Numbered from the stretch's first letter, positions 25,242 to 36,817 are shown. The stretch: DNA of 64,000 nucleotides from Phenylobacterium sp. NIBR 498073 (GCF_027286305.1 NZ_CP114599.1:1612001-1676000); one strand, 5' to 3'. The notes: generated by a model from the sequence alone, not told the origin. Program-made: numbers and translations.

Positions 25242-26618
25242 GTGAATTCCAAGATCCTTCTGACGGCCTTTACGCTGGTTTCGGCCGCCATGGCCGCGCC
25301 CGACCTGGCCGCCGCGCAAGCGCAGATCGGCGCCGCCGGCGCGGACTCGCTAGACGGCCTGATCTCGCTGCAGACGGCCAGCGACCGCATGAACATCGAG
25401 TTGGACGAGGTGGTCCGGGCCGCCGTTGCGCGCGGCGTGGCCGAGCGCACAAGCATGTCGGCAAGCCGGCCGATCCAGAACTACCTGGAAGCCGTCAAGC
25501 CGGCCGTCGCCGAACCCGCGGACGCGAGCGTGCCGCCGCCCCTCGCGCCCGAAGACATTGCTCCCTTGGTGGAGAAGCACCTGCTGCTGATGGAGGAGTT
25601 GGAGCGCGAGAACCTCGCACAAGACGACGCCGCGCGCGGCGAGGTCGAGGCCTATGCCAACGCGAAGTCCAACGGCGTCGCGGTGAAGTTGCGCACCGCA
25701 GCGGCGATCGAAAGCTGGAGCCGGCTGGTGGTGATCGTCGCTCCGGGGGAAGTCATCGAGAACGATCCGATCGACGTGGCCCACGCCAGATTGGAAGACC
25801 TGACCCGGCGGCGTGAGGAACTGCAGGCTGAACTGAAGACCAAGCCTACCTCGATGGCGATGCGCTCGATCCTTCGGGAACTCGCCGGCATCGACCGGCA
25901 GATCAATGCCGCGATCTTTCAGATCACCGGCGTGGTCTGGTTCCGGCGCGCCGGCAAAGGTTCGGTCTGCCACCCGCCTGCCGTGAAAGGCCGACCCGTC
26001 GCCTGGTACAACTGCGAATACTGGGCGCTGAACACACCGTTTGTCGTCGGCCCGGCCGGGGCGAACATCATTGTCGACCGGGTCCTGATCGACGTCGATG
26101 AGGACGAACGTGGGCTCCGGTCGGCGCGCATCGCCTTCTATACCCGCGCTCAAGGCCGGCCCCCGTCTGAGGAGCCGAGTGACGGCGCCTCAGGCGAATT
26201 CCGGCACATGGCCGACGGGTCGATGCAACTGATCGCCAAGGAAGTCGACGACTCAGGCGAGGAGCGTGAGCGCGCCTATCCGATCGAACTGACTACGGAC
26301 GAGGGGAGGGGACTCATTCCCGGCTTTGCCGGCTATGGGCCCTTCAAGCTCAAGTTCAGACGCGATCCGAAAGCCTACATCAGCTGGGAGGAAGCTGAGG
26401 CGATAAGCCGGGGTGTCGTCACGTCGCCCGGCCGCGAAAGCACCACCGGCAGCGCGCAGCCAGCGTCCCCTCCGCCTCCGCCGCCGGCTGTGGATTCCGA
26501 GCCATATACGGATCTGGCTCCGCTGGTGCCGGAACCGGGCGACGACGCCTACCTCGCGCCTTTGGTGCCGGAGCCGGGCGACGACGCCTACCTCGCCCCC
26601 CTCACCAAGCCGGATTGA
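25242..26618 (+). CDS. exported protein with C-terminal tandem repeat, unknown function
   Basis: A 458-residue protein starting at GTG 25242, 4 bases after the previous stop. The signal peptide runs to about AAAQAQ. The middle contains a charged helical stretch (ARLEDLTRRREELQAELKTK) that could be coiled coil, and two cysteines in GSVCHPPAV and WYNCEYW. The tail is proline-rich and then repeats a 13-residue unit (LAPLVPEPGDDAY) twice plus LAPL. I do not recognise a family. It may be a surface or periplasmic structural protein. Confidence 0.6.
   Translation: MNSKILLTAFTLVSAAMAAPDLAAAQAQIGAAGADSLDGLISLQTASDRMNIELDEVVRAAVARGVAERTSMSASRPIQNYLEAVKPAVAEPADASVPPPLAPEDIAPLVEKHLLLMEELERENLAQDDAARGEVEAYANAKSNGVAVKLRTAAAIESWSRLVVIVAPGEVIENDPIDVAHARLEDLTRRREELQAELKTKPTSMAMRSILRELAGIDRQINAAIFQITGVVWFRRAGKGSVCHPPAVKGRPVAWYNCEYWALNTPFVVGPAGANIIVDRVLIDVDEDERGLRSARIAFYTRAQGRPPSEEPSDGASGEFRHMADGSMQLIAKEVDDSGEERERAYPIELTTDEGRGLIPGFAGYGPFKLKFRRDPKAYISWEEAEAISRGVVTSPGRESTTGSAQPASPPPPPPAVDSEPYTDLAPLVPEPGDDAYLAPLVPEPGDDAYLAPLTKPD
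26514..26603 (+). repeat. 39-bp in-gene tandem repeat encoding LAPLVPEPGDDAY
   Basis: Two near-identical 39-base units plus a 12-base partial third at the 3' end of the gene at 25242. The acidic Pro-rich units suggest a flexible surface-exposed tail. Confidence 0.85.
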
Positions 26619-26686
26619 CCCCGAACGTCCGTCGCGCGGCAGCACGTTGCACGTCTGCCCGACAGCTCAGCAGAAAGACAAGGTCC

Positions 26687-27589
26687 ATGAGATTTTCCAA
26701 GCCCTTCGCCGCGGCGGCTTCGGCGCTGACGCTCTGCCTGGCGGCCGCTCCGGCCTACGCCCAGATGGATCCGGCCTCGTTCAAGGAACACCCGGTGGTG
26801 AAGCACTACCCCGGCGCCCTGATCGACAGCCACGACGAGAAGGAGTTCGACGCCACCGACCTGGTGGTCGGCTACAAGCCCACGCCCAAGCCGGCCATCG
26901 TCCGCAAGGAGGTCGAGGGGCGGGTCTACAAGACCTTCTACATCCACCAGGGCGGGGTCTCGGCCCTGCAGGTGATGCGCAACTACGAGACGGCGCTGAA
27001 GGCCGAGGGCTTTACGGTGGTGGTCAGCGGCAAGGTCGCTGCATTGCCGTCGATGGAGACGGCGCGAGACGGGGCCCTGTTCGGCGCGTTCACCCTCGAG
27101 CGCGGCGGCCAGCCGGCGCTCTATGTGAACATCCTGATTGATCCGAATGTCGGCGAGCCGGTCTCGCGGGTGGTGGTGGTCGAGCCCGAACAGATGAAGC
27201 AGGTCTATGCGGTCGATGCGTCCAAGCTCTACGCCGGGCTCGCCGCCGATGGCCGCATTGCGGTCTATGGCGTCAACTTCGAGACCGCCAAGGCCGTCGT
27301 CAGCGCCGACTCCGAGCCGGTCTTGACCCAGGTCCGCGACATGCTGACCGCCCATCCCGAGCTCAAGCTGAAGATCGAGGGACACACCGATAATGTCGGC
27401 GCTAGCGCGGCCAACCTGACGCTATCCCAACAGCGCGCCGCGGCGGTGAAGGCCTGGCTGGTCAAGGCCGGGATCTCGCAGGATCGCCTTACGACCGCCG
27501 GCCATGGGGACAGTCAGCCGGTGGCGGCCAACGACACCGAGGATGGCCGCAGCAAAAATCGGCGTGTCGAGCTGGTGCGCGCCGGGTGA
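26687..27589 (+). CDS. OmpA-family envelope protein
   Basis: A 300-residue protein with a signal peptide (APAYAQ, about residue 26), an N-terminal domain of unknown type (residues 27-200) and a C-terminal OmpA-like peptidoglycan-binding domain. The latter shows VYGVNFETAKA, IEGHTDNVGAS, LSQQRAAAVKAWL, GHGDSQPVAAN and the NRRVEL ending. It should tether the outer membrane or a complex to peptidoglycan. ATG 26687 gives a good signal peptide; the frame from 26615 is not needed. A weak hairpin (near 27599-27619) follows. Confidence 0.88.
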   Translation: MRFSKPFAAAASALTLCLAAAPAYAQMDPASFKEHPVVKHYPGALIDSHDEKEFDATDLVVGYKPTPKPAIVRKEVEGRVYKTFYIHQGGVSALQVMRNYETALKAEGFTVVVSGKVAALPSMETARDGALFGAFTLERGGQPALYVNILIDPNVGEPVSRVVVVEPEQMKQVYAVDASKLYAGLAADGRIAVYGVNFETAKAVVSADSEPVLTQVRDMLTAHPELKLKIEGHTDNVGASAANLTLSQQRAAAVKAWLVKAGISQDRLTTAGHGDSQPVAANDTEDGRSKNRRVELVRAG

Positions 27590-27708
27590 CCCGCTCGCGC
27601 CGGGCGTCTAGCGCCTGGCGTCATGGCTTCTGAGCCCAGCCCTGAGAGGGAGTGGCTCAGTTATTAAGATAACAATTGGTGTCATAAATTAGAGCCGCTG
27701 TCTGCAAA

Positions 27709-27729
27709 TTATCAGAACGCGTGTGATAA
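27709..27729. promoter_or_regulatory. palindrome upstream of TetR gene
   Basis: TTATCA and TGATAA separated by 9 bases, in an unusually AT-rich stretch (27.66-27.77 kb) upstream of the TetR gene at 27801. A further GTGTCATAA at 27679-27687 resembles half of the 23-bp operator at 34622. Likely autoregulatory region; unproven. Confidence 0.4.
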
Positions 27730-27800
27730 AAAAGTCGGGCGCATTCAATTGGGCGGCCGTTGCAAATTGAACGGCGGGGAGATCGAGCTATCTTCGGCCC

Positions 27801-28541
27801 ATGGTTGAAAACACCGTCCGCCCCCAACGGGCTCGAGAGAAGGCGCAGGCTGAAAACCCGGTTCCGGCGCGGCCTCGCGGCCGGGGCCGTCCCGTGGGCG
27901 ACCGGGACGCCCGGCGCGCGGAGCTGCTGAACGCGGCGATCGCGGTGATCGAGGAGGAGGGCTTCGCGGGGGCGTCCCTGCGCAAGGTCGCGCAGCGCGC
28001 CGGCTGCACGACGGGTGCGGTGACCTATTATTTCGCCAACAAGGAGGCGATGATGACGGCGGTGATCGAGAGCCGCTTCGACGTCTTCGACACCCTGCTG
28101 GGTAAGGGTGACGCGCAAATCGACCTGCGCGCCGGCTTCGAGCGCTGGCTGGACCTGACCCGGTCCGACATGGGCGGCGGCTGGGTGGCGGGGCTGCAGC
28201 TGCTGGCGCATGCGCAGCACGACCCGGCGCTCGCGGCGGTCTACCAGCGGCGCTACGGCCGCTATCGTCGGCGGTTCGCGACCATGCTGGAGGAGGGCCA
28301 GCAGCGCGGCGTGATCCGGAACGACATCCCCGCCGAGCTGCTGGCCGACCACCTCAGCGCCATGGGCGACGGCTGGATGATGTTGTTGCCTATCGAGGCT
28401 GATCGCTTCGAGCCCGCCCGCATCACGGCACTGCTCGATTCGATGATCGCCATGGTTTCGCCGCCTGGCGCTGGGCCCGCGAGTAAGCCAGCCGGGCTAG
28501 GCGGCGCCGGCGCGCGGCTGCGCGCCCATTCAACATACTGA
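27801..28541 (+). CDS. TetR-family regulator
   Basis: A 246-residue repressor-type protein. A basic, disordered N-terminus (RPRGRGRPVGDRDARR) precedes the helix-turn-helix (ELLNAAIAVIEEEGFAGASLRKVAQRAG, then TTGAVTYYFANKEAM). The C-terminal domain contains GFERWLDLTR and RNDIPAELLADHLSAMGDGWMML, as in TetR proteins of the BetI/AcrR type. The ligand is unknown. It is transcribed toward the convergent katG. An AT-rich region with palindromes lies upstream. Confidence 0.88.
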   Translation: MVENTVRPQRAREKAQAENPVPARPRGRGRPVGDRDARRAELLNAAIAVIEEEGFAGASLRKVAQRAGCTTGAVTYYFANKEAMMTAVIESRFDVFDTLLGKGDAQIDLRAGFERWLDLTRSDMGGGWVAGLQLLAHAQHDPALAAVYQRRYGRYRRRFATMLEEGQQRGVIRNDIPAELLADHLSAMGDGWMMLLPIEADRFEPARITALLDSMIAMVSPPGAGPASKPAGLGGAGARLRAHSTY

Positions 28542-28731
28542 AAGCGGCCCCCACGCCACGCCGCTCACGCGGGCGGGTCCGTCTGGACCCCGCCGCCGCC
28601 TCTTGCGCGCTGTCTCTATTGCCGTGGACCGCGACCTCGTCGCCCGCGACAGCGACCCCGACAAGGTCGCAGCAGTCTGCCTGTGCGTGCACTGGCGGGG
28701 CGGGGCCTGATCGGCCCGGTGACGGGCTGAC

Positions 28732-28761
28732 GCGCAGCCGGGCGAAGCGGCCCGGCTGCGC
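28732..28761 (-). terminator. hairpin after katG
   Basis: A perfect 12-bp stem GCGCAGCCGGGC/GCCCGGCTGCGC with a 6-base loop, 6 bases beyond the katG stop. No T-run follows on the minus strand, but stem strength and position support a terminator. Confidence 0.75.
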
Positions 28762-28767
28762 TCAGAC

Positions 28768-31098
<2,331 letters not shown>

Positions 31099-31104
31099 TC
31101 AATA

Positions 31105-31127
31105 TAATGGCACGGTCAGTGTCAATA
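31105..31127. promoter_or_regulatory. 23-bp palindromic operator, sulfatase promoter
   Basis: TAATGGCAC-N5-GTGTCAATA, an imperfect 9-9 inverted repeat ending 18 bases before the sulfatase ATG. It matches, with two changes, the perfect palindrome at 34622-34644. It probably binds a TetR-type repressor; the TetR genes at 36867 and 27801 are candidates. Confidence 0.7.
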
Positions 31128-31145
31128 AAAGATCGGGAGGCGACG

Positions 31146-32828
31146 ATGAAGCGGCGTTGGAAGTGGCTGGGCGCGTCGGTGCTGGTGCTGGCGGCGGGGG
31201 CCGGGCTGGCGGCGGCCAACCGCACGACGATCCTGTCGATGGTCGCCCGCGCGCAGATGCCGCCGGTCGAGGACAACCGCGCCGTGACCTGGGCCCAGGG
31301 ACCGCAGGCGCCGGCCGACGGCGAACGGCCGCCGAACGTGGTGTTCATCCTGGCCGACGACCTCGGCTACAACGACATCACCATCAACGGGGGCGGGGTG
31401 GCCAACGGCGCCGTGCCGACGCCCAATATCGACGCCATCGGCCAGCAGGGCGTGGTGTTCGCGGCGGGCTACGCCGGCAACGCCACCTGTGCGCCGTCGC
31501 GGGCGGCGATCCTGACCGGCCGCTACCCGACTCGTTTCGGCTTCGAGTTCACGCCGGCCCCGGTGGCCTTCGAGCGCATGGTCGGCACCGAGGCCGAGCC
31601 CGGCGCGCTCGTGAAACCGAAGTTCTTCGCCGACCGCATCAAGGACATGCCGCCCGGCAGCACCGCGCGCAATCCGGCCGCGGTCAACGAACTCAGCATG
31701 CCGTCCGGCGAGATCACCATCGCCGAAGTGCTGAAGACGAGGGGCTACCACACTGTCCATCTGGGCAAGTGGCACCTGGGCGGCAAGAAGGGCTCGCGGC
31801 CCGAAGATCAGGGTTTCGACGAGAGCCTGGGCTTCATCGCCGGCGGCTCGATGTTCCTGCCGGAGAAGGACCCGAACGTCGTCAATTCGAAGCAGGACTG
31901 GGACGCCATCGACCGCTTCCTGTGGCCGAACCTGCCCTATGGCGTGCAGTTCAACGGCTCGCCGATGTTCCGGCCGCGCGGCTACATGACCGACTATCTG
32001 GGCGACGAGGCGGTGAAGGCGATCAAGGCCAACCGCAACCGGCCGTTCTTCCTCTACTTCGCGCCGAACGCGATCCACACGCCGCTACAGGCGACCAGGG
32101 CCGACTACGACGCCCTCCCGCAGATCAAGGACCACCGCACGCGCGTCTACGGCGCCATGACCCGCAACCTCGACGCCAACATCGGCAAGATCCTCCAGGC
32201 GCTGAAGGACGAGGGGCTGGACCAGAACACCCTGGTGATCTTCTCCAGCGACAACGGCGGGGCCGGCTATGTCGGGCTGCCGGACGTCAACAAGCCCTAT
32301 CGCGGCTTCAAGTCGACCTTCTTCGAGGGCGGGGTGCGCACCCCGTTCTTCATGCGCTGGCCGGGGGCTATCCAGCCGGGATCGACCTATCGCTATCCGG
32401 TCGGGCACATCGACATCTTCGCCACCGCCGCGGCGGCGGGCGGGGCGGCGCTGCCGAGCGATCGGCCGATCGACGGCGTCGACCTGCTGCCGCACGTACA
32501 GGGCAAGAACCCGGCGCGGCCGCACCAAACGCTGTTCTGGCGCTCGGGCCAGTACAAGGCCGTGCTCGACGGCGACTGGAAGCTGCAGGTCAACGGCGCG
32601 CGCGACAAGGTCTGGCTCTACGACCTGGCCAGCGATCCGACCGAGCAGCGCGACCTGGCCGCCGCCCAGCCGGAGAAGGTCAAGACGCTGAAGGACCTGA
32701 TCGCCCGCCAGGACTCCCAGAGCGTCAAGCCGATCTGGCCCTCGCTGCTGCAAGGGCCGGTGTTCGTCGACAAGCCGGGCGGCGTTCCTCAGAAGGCTGG
32801 CGACGAATACATCCTCTGGGACAACTGA
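31146..32828 (+). CDS. exported arylsulfatase-type sulfatase
   Basis: A 560-residue sulfatase with an N-terminal membrane or signal segment (WLGASVLVLAAGAGLAA). Family signatures are the calcium ligands ADDLGYNDI (70-78), the formylglycine site CAPSRAAILTGRYP (Cys115 to be oxidised), GKWHLGG and SSDNGG. It hydrolyses a sulfate ester in the periplasm once matured by a formylglycine-generating enzyme, which is not in this window. ATG 31146 follows GGGAGG. The stop overlaps the start of the next gene (TGATG). The palindromic operator lies just upstream. Confidence 0.93.
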   Translation: MKRRWKWLGASVLVLAAGAGLAAANRTTILSMVARAQMPPVEDNRAVTWAQGPQAPADGERPPNVVFILADDLGYNDITINGGGVANGAVPTPNIDAIGQQGVVFAAGYAGNATCAPSRAAILTGRYPTRFGFEFTPAPVAFERMVGTEAEPGALVKPKFFADRIKDMPPGSTARNPAAVNELSMPSGEITIAEVLKTRGYHTVHLGKWHLGGKKGSRPEDQGFDESLGFIAGGSMFLPEKDPNVVNSKQDWDAIDRFLWPNLPYGVQFNGSPMFRPRGYMTDYLGDEAVKAIKANRNRPFFLYFAPNAIHTPLQATRADYDALPQIKDHRTRVYGAMTRNLDANIGKILQALKDEGLDQNTLVIFSSDNGGAGYVGLPDVNKPYRGFKSTFFEGGVRTPFFMRWPGAIQPGSTYRYPVGHIDIFATAAAAGGAALPSDRPIDGVDLLPHVQGKNPARPHQTLFWRSGQYKAVLDGDWKLQVNGARDKVWLYDLASDPTEQRDLAAAQPEKVKTLKDLIARQDSQSVKPIWPSLLQGPVFVDKPGGVPQKAGDEYILWDN

Positions 32829-33262
32829 TGACCGCGCTGCTGCCGCCGTCGACCAACGCTCAGTACCGTGGCGCCCGCGTCTCGATCTGGGCGCTCGGCC
32901 TGGCGGCGCTGCTGATCCTTGGCCCTGGCCTGATCCACAGCTTCCTGCCCGACGGCGGGGCGGTCTCGATCGCCGGCCTCGACCTCGGAGACCGACGCGA
33001 CGTGGTGGTCGGCGTCTTCGCCTGGCAGGGCGCCACGCAGATCGCCTTTGGCCTGGCCCTGCTGGCGACGGCCGTCCGCTACCGGAGCCTGACGCCGCTC
33101 ATGCTGTGCCTGCTGCTGATCGAGCGAGGGCTGATGGCGCTGCAGGGTTGGTGGTTGCGGGCTCCGGCCAGCGGCCACCATCCGCCTGAGCACTATGCGA
33201 GCCTGGTCGGCGCCGGGCTCGCCCTGGTCTTCCTGGCGTTGTCGCTGCGGGCGCGGACCTAG
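32828..33262 (+). CDS. small four-helix membrane protein
   Basis: A 144-residue protein with about four hydrophobic segments (IWALGLAALLILGPGLIHSFL, VGVFAWQGATQIAFGLALLATAV, LMLCLLLIERGLMAL, LVGAGLALVFLALSL). Resembles small DoxX/DUF-type inner-membrane proteins, but I cannot name it. Coupled to the sulfatase by a TGATG overlap. Its stop codon shares the bases CTAG with the stop of the convergent DUF1330 gene. Confidence 0.75.
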   Translation: MTALLPPSTNAQYRGARVSIWALGLAALLILGPGLIHSFLPDGGAVSIAGLDLGDRRDVVVGVFAWQGATQIAFGLALLATAVRYRSLTPLMLCLLLIERGLMALQGWWLRAPASGHHPPEHYASLVGAGLALVFLALSLRART

Positions 33263-33675
33263 AACCCGGCGCCAGGCTTGGTGCGGATGTTCAGCTGTCC
33301 GGCCAAGCCCGCGGTGCGGTGATGCTCGATGGCGTGCATCTGCGGCGACATCGCCATCTGCTGGAAGGCGGCAAGCGAGGGGTATTCGGCCAGGGCGATC
33401 ATATCCCAGAGATCCTCGACCTCGCCGATCAGCAAGCCGGTGACATGGCCGCCGTAGCGAACCTTGCCGCCGAGACCCTCGACCAGCTTGCGCACCTCAT
33501 CGGCGTAGCGGGCATAGGCCTCGGCTCCGGTCAGATGGCCGTCGGCGCCATCGGCGTACTCCGCCCTGGGCTTGAATTTCAGCAGGTTGACCATGACGAA
33601 GGGGCCGTCCTCGGCGCTTCCAAAGAACTCCATCGCCTGTTCGTGGGGCGGGTAGACGGCGTTGACGACGTTCAT
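33259..33675 (-). CDS. DUF1330-like / dabb-type small protein
   Basis: A 138-residue cytoplasmic protein of ferredoxin-like fold: FVMVNLLKFKPRAEY, then GAEAYARYADEVRKLVEGLGGKV, then a strand-helix pair ending MIALAEYPSLAAFQQMAMSP. This is the pattern of DUF1330 and related dimeric barrel proteins, which often accompany catabolic enzymes. It lies 11 bases downstream of the haloalkane dehalogenase-like gene, on the same strand, and is certainly in its operon. Confidence 0.85.
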   Translation of the reverse strand: MNVVNAVYPPHEQAMEFFGSAEDGPFVMVNLLKFKPRAEYADGADGHLTGAEAYARYADEVRKLVEGLGGKVRYGGHVTGLLIGEVEDLWDMIALAEYPSLAAFQQMAMSPQMHAIEHHRTAGLAGQLNIRTKPGAGF

Positions 33676-33686
33676 GGGCAGGCTCC

Positions 33687-34589
33687 CTAGCCGCGGCGGT
33701 TGATAAGGCCGGCGATCACCTCGACGATGGCGTCGGGGCTGTCTTCCTGCAGGAAGTGGCCGCCGTGCAGGGTGACGTGCGGCTGGCCCTGGGCGCCGGG
33801 CACGCGGGCCTGGAACGGGGCCTCGCCGCCCTTGGTGATCGGGTCGCCGTCGCTGAAGGCGGTGACCAGCGGCCGCTCGAAGCGCTCCAGCACCTTCCAG
33901 GCCTCGAGGTTCTCGGCGACTGAGGCGTGCTCGGGCGTCACCGGGACCAGCGCCGGGAACTGGCGCGCGCCCTCTTTGTAGCTCTCATCCGGATAGGGGG
34001 CGTCGTAGGCGGCGACCTCGTCCGGCGACAGGTCGCGGACCGTGCCGGCGTTGATCAGCATGCCGATCGGCATCTGCGGGACCGACTGGCTGAAGGTGAG
34101 CCAGGCCTTGAAGCCGTCGGTCATGCCGCCGCCGGTCGGCAGGCCGGTGTTGGCCACGACGACGCCGGCGAACCGCTCGGGGAAGGCGGCGACCAGCCTC
34201 AGGCCGATCAGTCCGCCCCAGTCCTGGCAGAACAGCGTCAGCCCCTTCAGGTCCAGGTCGGTCAGCCAGGCGCTCATCCAGGCCACGTGCCGCTCGTAGG
34301 TGTAGTCGGCGCGGTCGGCCGGCTTGTCGGAGCGGCCGAAGCCGATGAGGTCAGGCGCGATCACCCGGCAGCCCTTGGCGACCAGGCCGGCGATCACCTT
34401 GCGATAGAGGTAGGCCCAGGACGGCTCGCCGTGCAGCAGCAGGACCGGCGCGCCGTCGCGTGGGCCTTCGTCGACATAGTGCAGGCGCAGGGCCGTACCG
34501 TCCGCATTCGTGATCTCGTGATAGCGCGGCGCATAGGGCCAGTCGGGCAGGGCGGCGAAACGTTCGTCCGGGGTGCGCAGGATCCGCAT
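33687..34589 (-). CDS. haloalkane dehalogenase-like alpha/beta hydrolase (HLD-I/DhlA type)
   Basis: A 300-residue hydrolase. The N-terminus IRTPDxRF-like ([19 protein letters not shown]) and [12 protein letters not shown] are typical of the DhlA/DhmA group. The nucleophile is Asp123 in CQDWGG, whose following Trp (Trp124) is a halide-stabilising residue; acid in FSDGDP (247-249) and His278 in GGHFLQED complete the triad. It should convert haloalkanes to alcohols, although epoxide or other substrates are not excluded. ATG at 34589 gives the canonical N-terminus; the longer frame to 34661 would run into the operator at 34622. Confidence 0.9.
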   Translation of the reverse strand: MRILRTPDERFAALPDWPYAPRYHEITNADGTALRLHYVDEGPRDGAPVLLLHGEPSWAYLYRKVIAGLVAKGCRVIAPDLIGFGRSDKPADRADYTYERHVAWMSAWLTDLDLKGLTLFCQDWGGLIGLRLVAAFPERFAGVVVANTGLPTGGGMTDGFKAWLTFSQSVPQMPIGMLINAGTVRDLSPDEVAAYDAPYPDESYKEGARQFPALVPVTPEHASVAENLEAWKVLERFERPLVTAFSDGDPITKGGEAPFQARVPGAQGQPHVTLHGGHFLQEDSPDAIVEVIAGLINRRG

Positions 34590-34621
34590 CGGGGCCTCGG
34601 GGGCTAGCCAGTCGTTGAAAC

Positions 34622-34644
34622 TAATGACACTATGCGTGTCATTA
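34622..34644. promoter_or_regulatory. perfect 23-bp palindromic operator in divergent promoter
   Basis: TAATGACAC-N5-GTGTCATTA: two 9-base perfect inverted arms. It sits between the dehalogenase-like (start 34589, leftward) and metallo-hydrolase (start 34679, rightward) genes. A near copy is upstream of the sulfatase (31105). Together these define a small regulon, probably TetR-controlled. Confidence 0.8.
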
Positions 34645-34678
34645 TATTCCGGGCGGGTCAAGCCAGGGGAGGAAAGCG

Positions 34679-35773
34679 ATGGCGCGTGGATGGAAAATCG
34701 GCCTGGCCGTAGCGGCGGCCGTCGTGGTCGCGGCGGCCGGCGTCTGGGCCTTCCGGGGCCAGATCGCGGTGGCGGCGATGGAGCGCACCTTCGACAAGGC
34801 GATGGCCCCCGATTTCTATTCGGACCTGCCGGACGGCCTGCACGTCGGGCTGTGCGGCTCGGGCTCGCCGATGCCGGATCCCGGACGGGCCGGGCCCTGC
34901 ACGGTGGTGCTGGCCGGCCGCCAGCTGTTCGTCATCGACGCGGGGGCGGGGGGCACGAAGAACCTCGCCCTGATGAACCTGCCGCCGGGCAGGGTCGATG
35001 CGGTGCTGCTGACCCACCTGCACTCCGACCACATCGACGACCTGGGCGAGCTGATGCTGCAGCGCTGGGCCGGCGGCGGGCGCACCGCGCCGGTTCCGGT
35101 CTACGGCCCACTGGGCGTCGACAAGGTCGTGGCGGGGTTCCAGGACGCCTATCTGATCGACCGCGGGTTCCGCATCGCCCACCACGGTGAAAAGGTCACC
35201 CCGCCGAGCGGGTTCGGCGGGACGGCCCATCCGTTCGAGGCGCCGCGCAACGGACCGGACGTGGTGCTGATCGAGACCCCGGACCTGAAGGTCACCGCCT
35301 TCCCGGTCGAGCATGCGCCGGTGGAGCCGGCGGTCGGCTACAAGTTCGTCTACAAGGGCCGCAGCGTGGTGATCAGCGGCGACACCTCGGTCTCGGCGCG
35401 GGTCGAGGCGGCCGCCAAGGACGCCGACGTTCTGGTGCATGAAGCGCTGGCCCCCAACCTGGTCGCCATTCAGAACCGGGCCGCCGCCGAGCACGGGCGC
35501 ACGAACCTGACGGCCATCACCCACGATATCCTGTCGTATCACACGGCTCCGGAGGACGCGGCGCGGATCGCCGAGCGCGCGGGCGCGCGCTATCTGCTGC
35601 TGACCCACATCATCCCGCCTCTGCCGATCCGGGCGCTGGAAGGGCCGTTCCTGGGCGACTCCCGCAAGGTCTATTCCGGCCAACTGCGGGTCGGGCACGA
35701 CGGCGACCTGATCAGCCTGCCGGCCGGGAGCGACGAGATCGGCTACACTAATCGCCTGGCGATCTTCCAATAG
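34679..35773 (+). CDS. exported metallo-beta-lactamase-fold hydrolase
   Basis: A 364-residue protein with an N-terminal hydrophobic anchor or signal ([19 protein letters not shown]). The metal site [10 protein letters not shown] (His113, His115, Asp117, His118) is intact, with later ligands in VEHAPVE, SGDTSVS (Asp) and LTHIIPP (His). The overall layout resembles RNase Z-like and arylsulfatase-type members of the fold, but export argues against RNA processing. Candidate substrate: an ester or sulfate ester handled by the neighbouring sulfatase/dehalogenase genes. AGGGGAGG precedes the ATG. GST follows after 12 bases. Confidence 0.87.
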   Translation: MARGWKIGLAVAAAVVVAAAGVWAFRGQIAVAAMERTFDKAMAPDFYSDLPDGLHVGLCGSGSPMPDPGRAGPCTVVLAGRQLFVIDAGAGGTKNLALMNLPPGRVDAVLLTHLHSDHIDDLGELMLQRWAGGGRTAPVPVYGPLGVDKVVAGFQDAYLIDRGFRIAHHGEKVTPPSGFGGTAHPFEAPRNGPDVVLIETPDLKVTAFPVEHAPVEPAVGYKFVYKGRSVVISGDTSVSARVEAAAKDADVLVHEALAPNLVAIQNRAAAEHGRTNLTAITHDILSYHTAPEDAARIAERAGARYLLLTHIIPPLPIRALEGPFLGDSRKVYSGQLRVGHDGDLISLPAGSDEIGYTNRLAIFQ

Positions 35774-35785
35774 GAGGAGTTCGAG

Positions 35786-36817
35786 ATGAAGGACCCCATT
35801 GCGCTCTCCGGCGCGCCCGGTTCGCCCTATACCCGCAAGATGCTGGCGGTGCTGCGCTACCGGCGCATTCCCTACCGCTTCCTGCCGGCGTCGGGTCCGG
35901 CGCTCGCCGGCCTGCCGCAGCCGAAGGTCTCGCTGCTGCCGACCTTCTACCTGCCCGACAAGAACGGCGAGCTGGCGGCGGTGACCGACTCCAGCCCGAT
36001 CATCCGCCGGCTGGAGCGCGAGCATGGCGGCCGCAGCCTGATCCCCGACGACCCGGCCCTGGCCTTCCTCGACGAGCTGATCGAGGACTATGCCGACGAG
36101 TGGCTGACCAAGGCCATGTTCCACTACCGCTGGGCCTATGAGGCCGACATCGCCAAGGCGGCGGCGATCCTGCCGTGCTGGCGCGGCTTCTGCGTGCCCG
36201 ACGAGGAGTTGGCTGCGCGCGGCCGGCATTTCGCCGAGCGCCAGATCGGCCGCCTGCGCTATGTCGGCTCCAACTCGGTCACCGGGCCGCTGATCGAGGC
36301 GAGCTATCAGCGGTTCCTGGCGGCGTTCGAGGCGCACCTGCGCCACTGGCCCTATCTGCTCGGCCGCCGGCCGGGAGCGGGGGACTTCGCGGTGTTCGGA
36401 CAGCTGACCCAGCTGGCGGCCTTCGATCCGACGCCCATGGCCCTGACCCTGCGCGCCGCGCCGCGCGTCGCCGCCTGGGTCGGGCTGATGGAAGACCTGT
36501 CGGGCCTGGAGCCGGACCAGGAGGACTGGATCGACCCCGCCGCGCCGCCGCCGACCTTGGCGCCCTTGCTGGCCGAAATCGGACGCGGCTACGTCCCGGT
36601 GATGCTCGCCAACGCGCAGGCGGTGATGGCCGGCGCGGCCGAGGTCGAGGCGAGCGTCGAGGGGCGGCCGTGGAGCCAGCAACCGTTCCCCTATCAGGCC
36701 AAATGCCTGCGTTGGCTGCGCGAGTCTCACGGCAAGCTCGACGTCGAGGCGCGCGATTTGGTCGACGCCCTGCTGGCCGGGACGGGCTGCGAAACACTGT
36801 TCACCCCTGGAGCTTGA
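35786..36817 (+). CDS. glutathione S-transferase-like protein
   Basis: A 343-residue protein. The N-terminal thioredoxin-like domain reads LSGAPGSPYTRKMLAVLRYRRIPY (with SPYTRK as the active-site region), PTFYLP and the glutathione-contact DSSPIIRRLE. A helical C-terminal domain with PGAGDFAVFGQL follows, and an extra 100-residue tail longer than standard GSTs (about 200-220). It may conjugate or dehalogenate a metabolite made by the preceding enzymes. GGAGGAG precedes ATG 35786. In operon with the metallo-hydrolase. Confidence 0.85.
   Translation: MKDPIALSGAPGSPYTRKMLAVLRYRRIPYRFLPASGPALAGLPQPKVSLLPTFYLPDKNGELAAVTDSSPIIRRLEREHGGRSLIPDDPALAFLDELIEDYADEWLTKAMFHYRWAYEADIAKAAAILPCWRGFCVPDEELAARGRHFAERQIGRLRYVGSNSVTGPLIEASYQRFLAAFEAHLRHWPYLLGRRPGAGDFAVFGQLTQLAAFDPTPMALTLRAAPRVAAWVGLMEDLSGLEPDQEDWIDPAAPPPTLAPLLAEIGRGYVPVMLANAQAVMAGAAEVEASVEGRPWSQQPFPYQAKCLRWLRESHGKLDVEARDLVDALLAGTGCETLFTPGA

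Noticed and set aside
27665..27687. Possible third copy of the 23-bp palindrome upstream of the TetR at 27801
   Set aside because: The right arm matches in 8 of 9 bases but the left arm in only 5 of 9; kept only as a remark.
34658..36730. 690-codon minus-strand frame across the metallo-hydrolase and GST genes
   Set aside because: Low-complexity Arg/Gln/Gly-rich translation opposite two genes with clear active-site motifs; typical antisense shadow in high-GC DNA.
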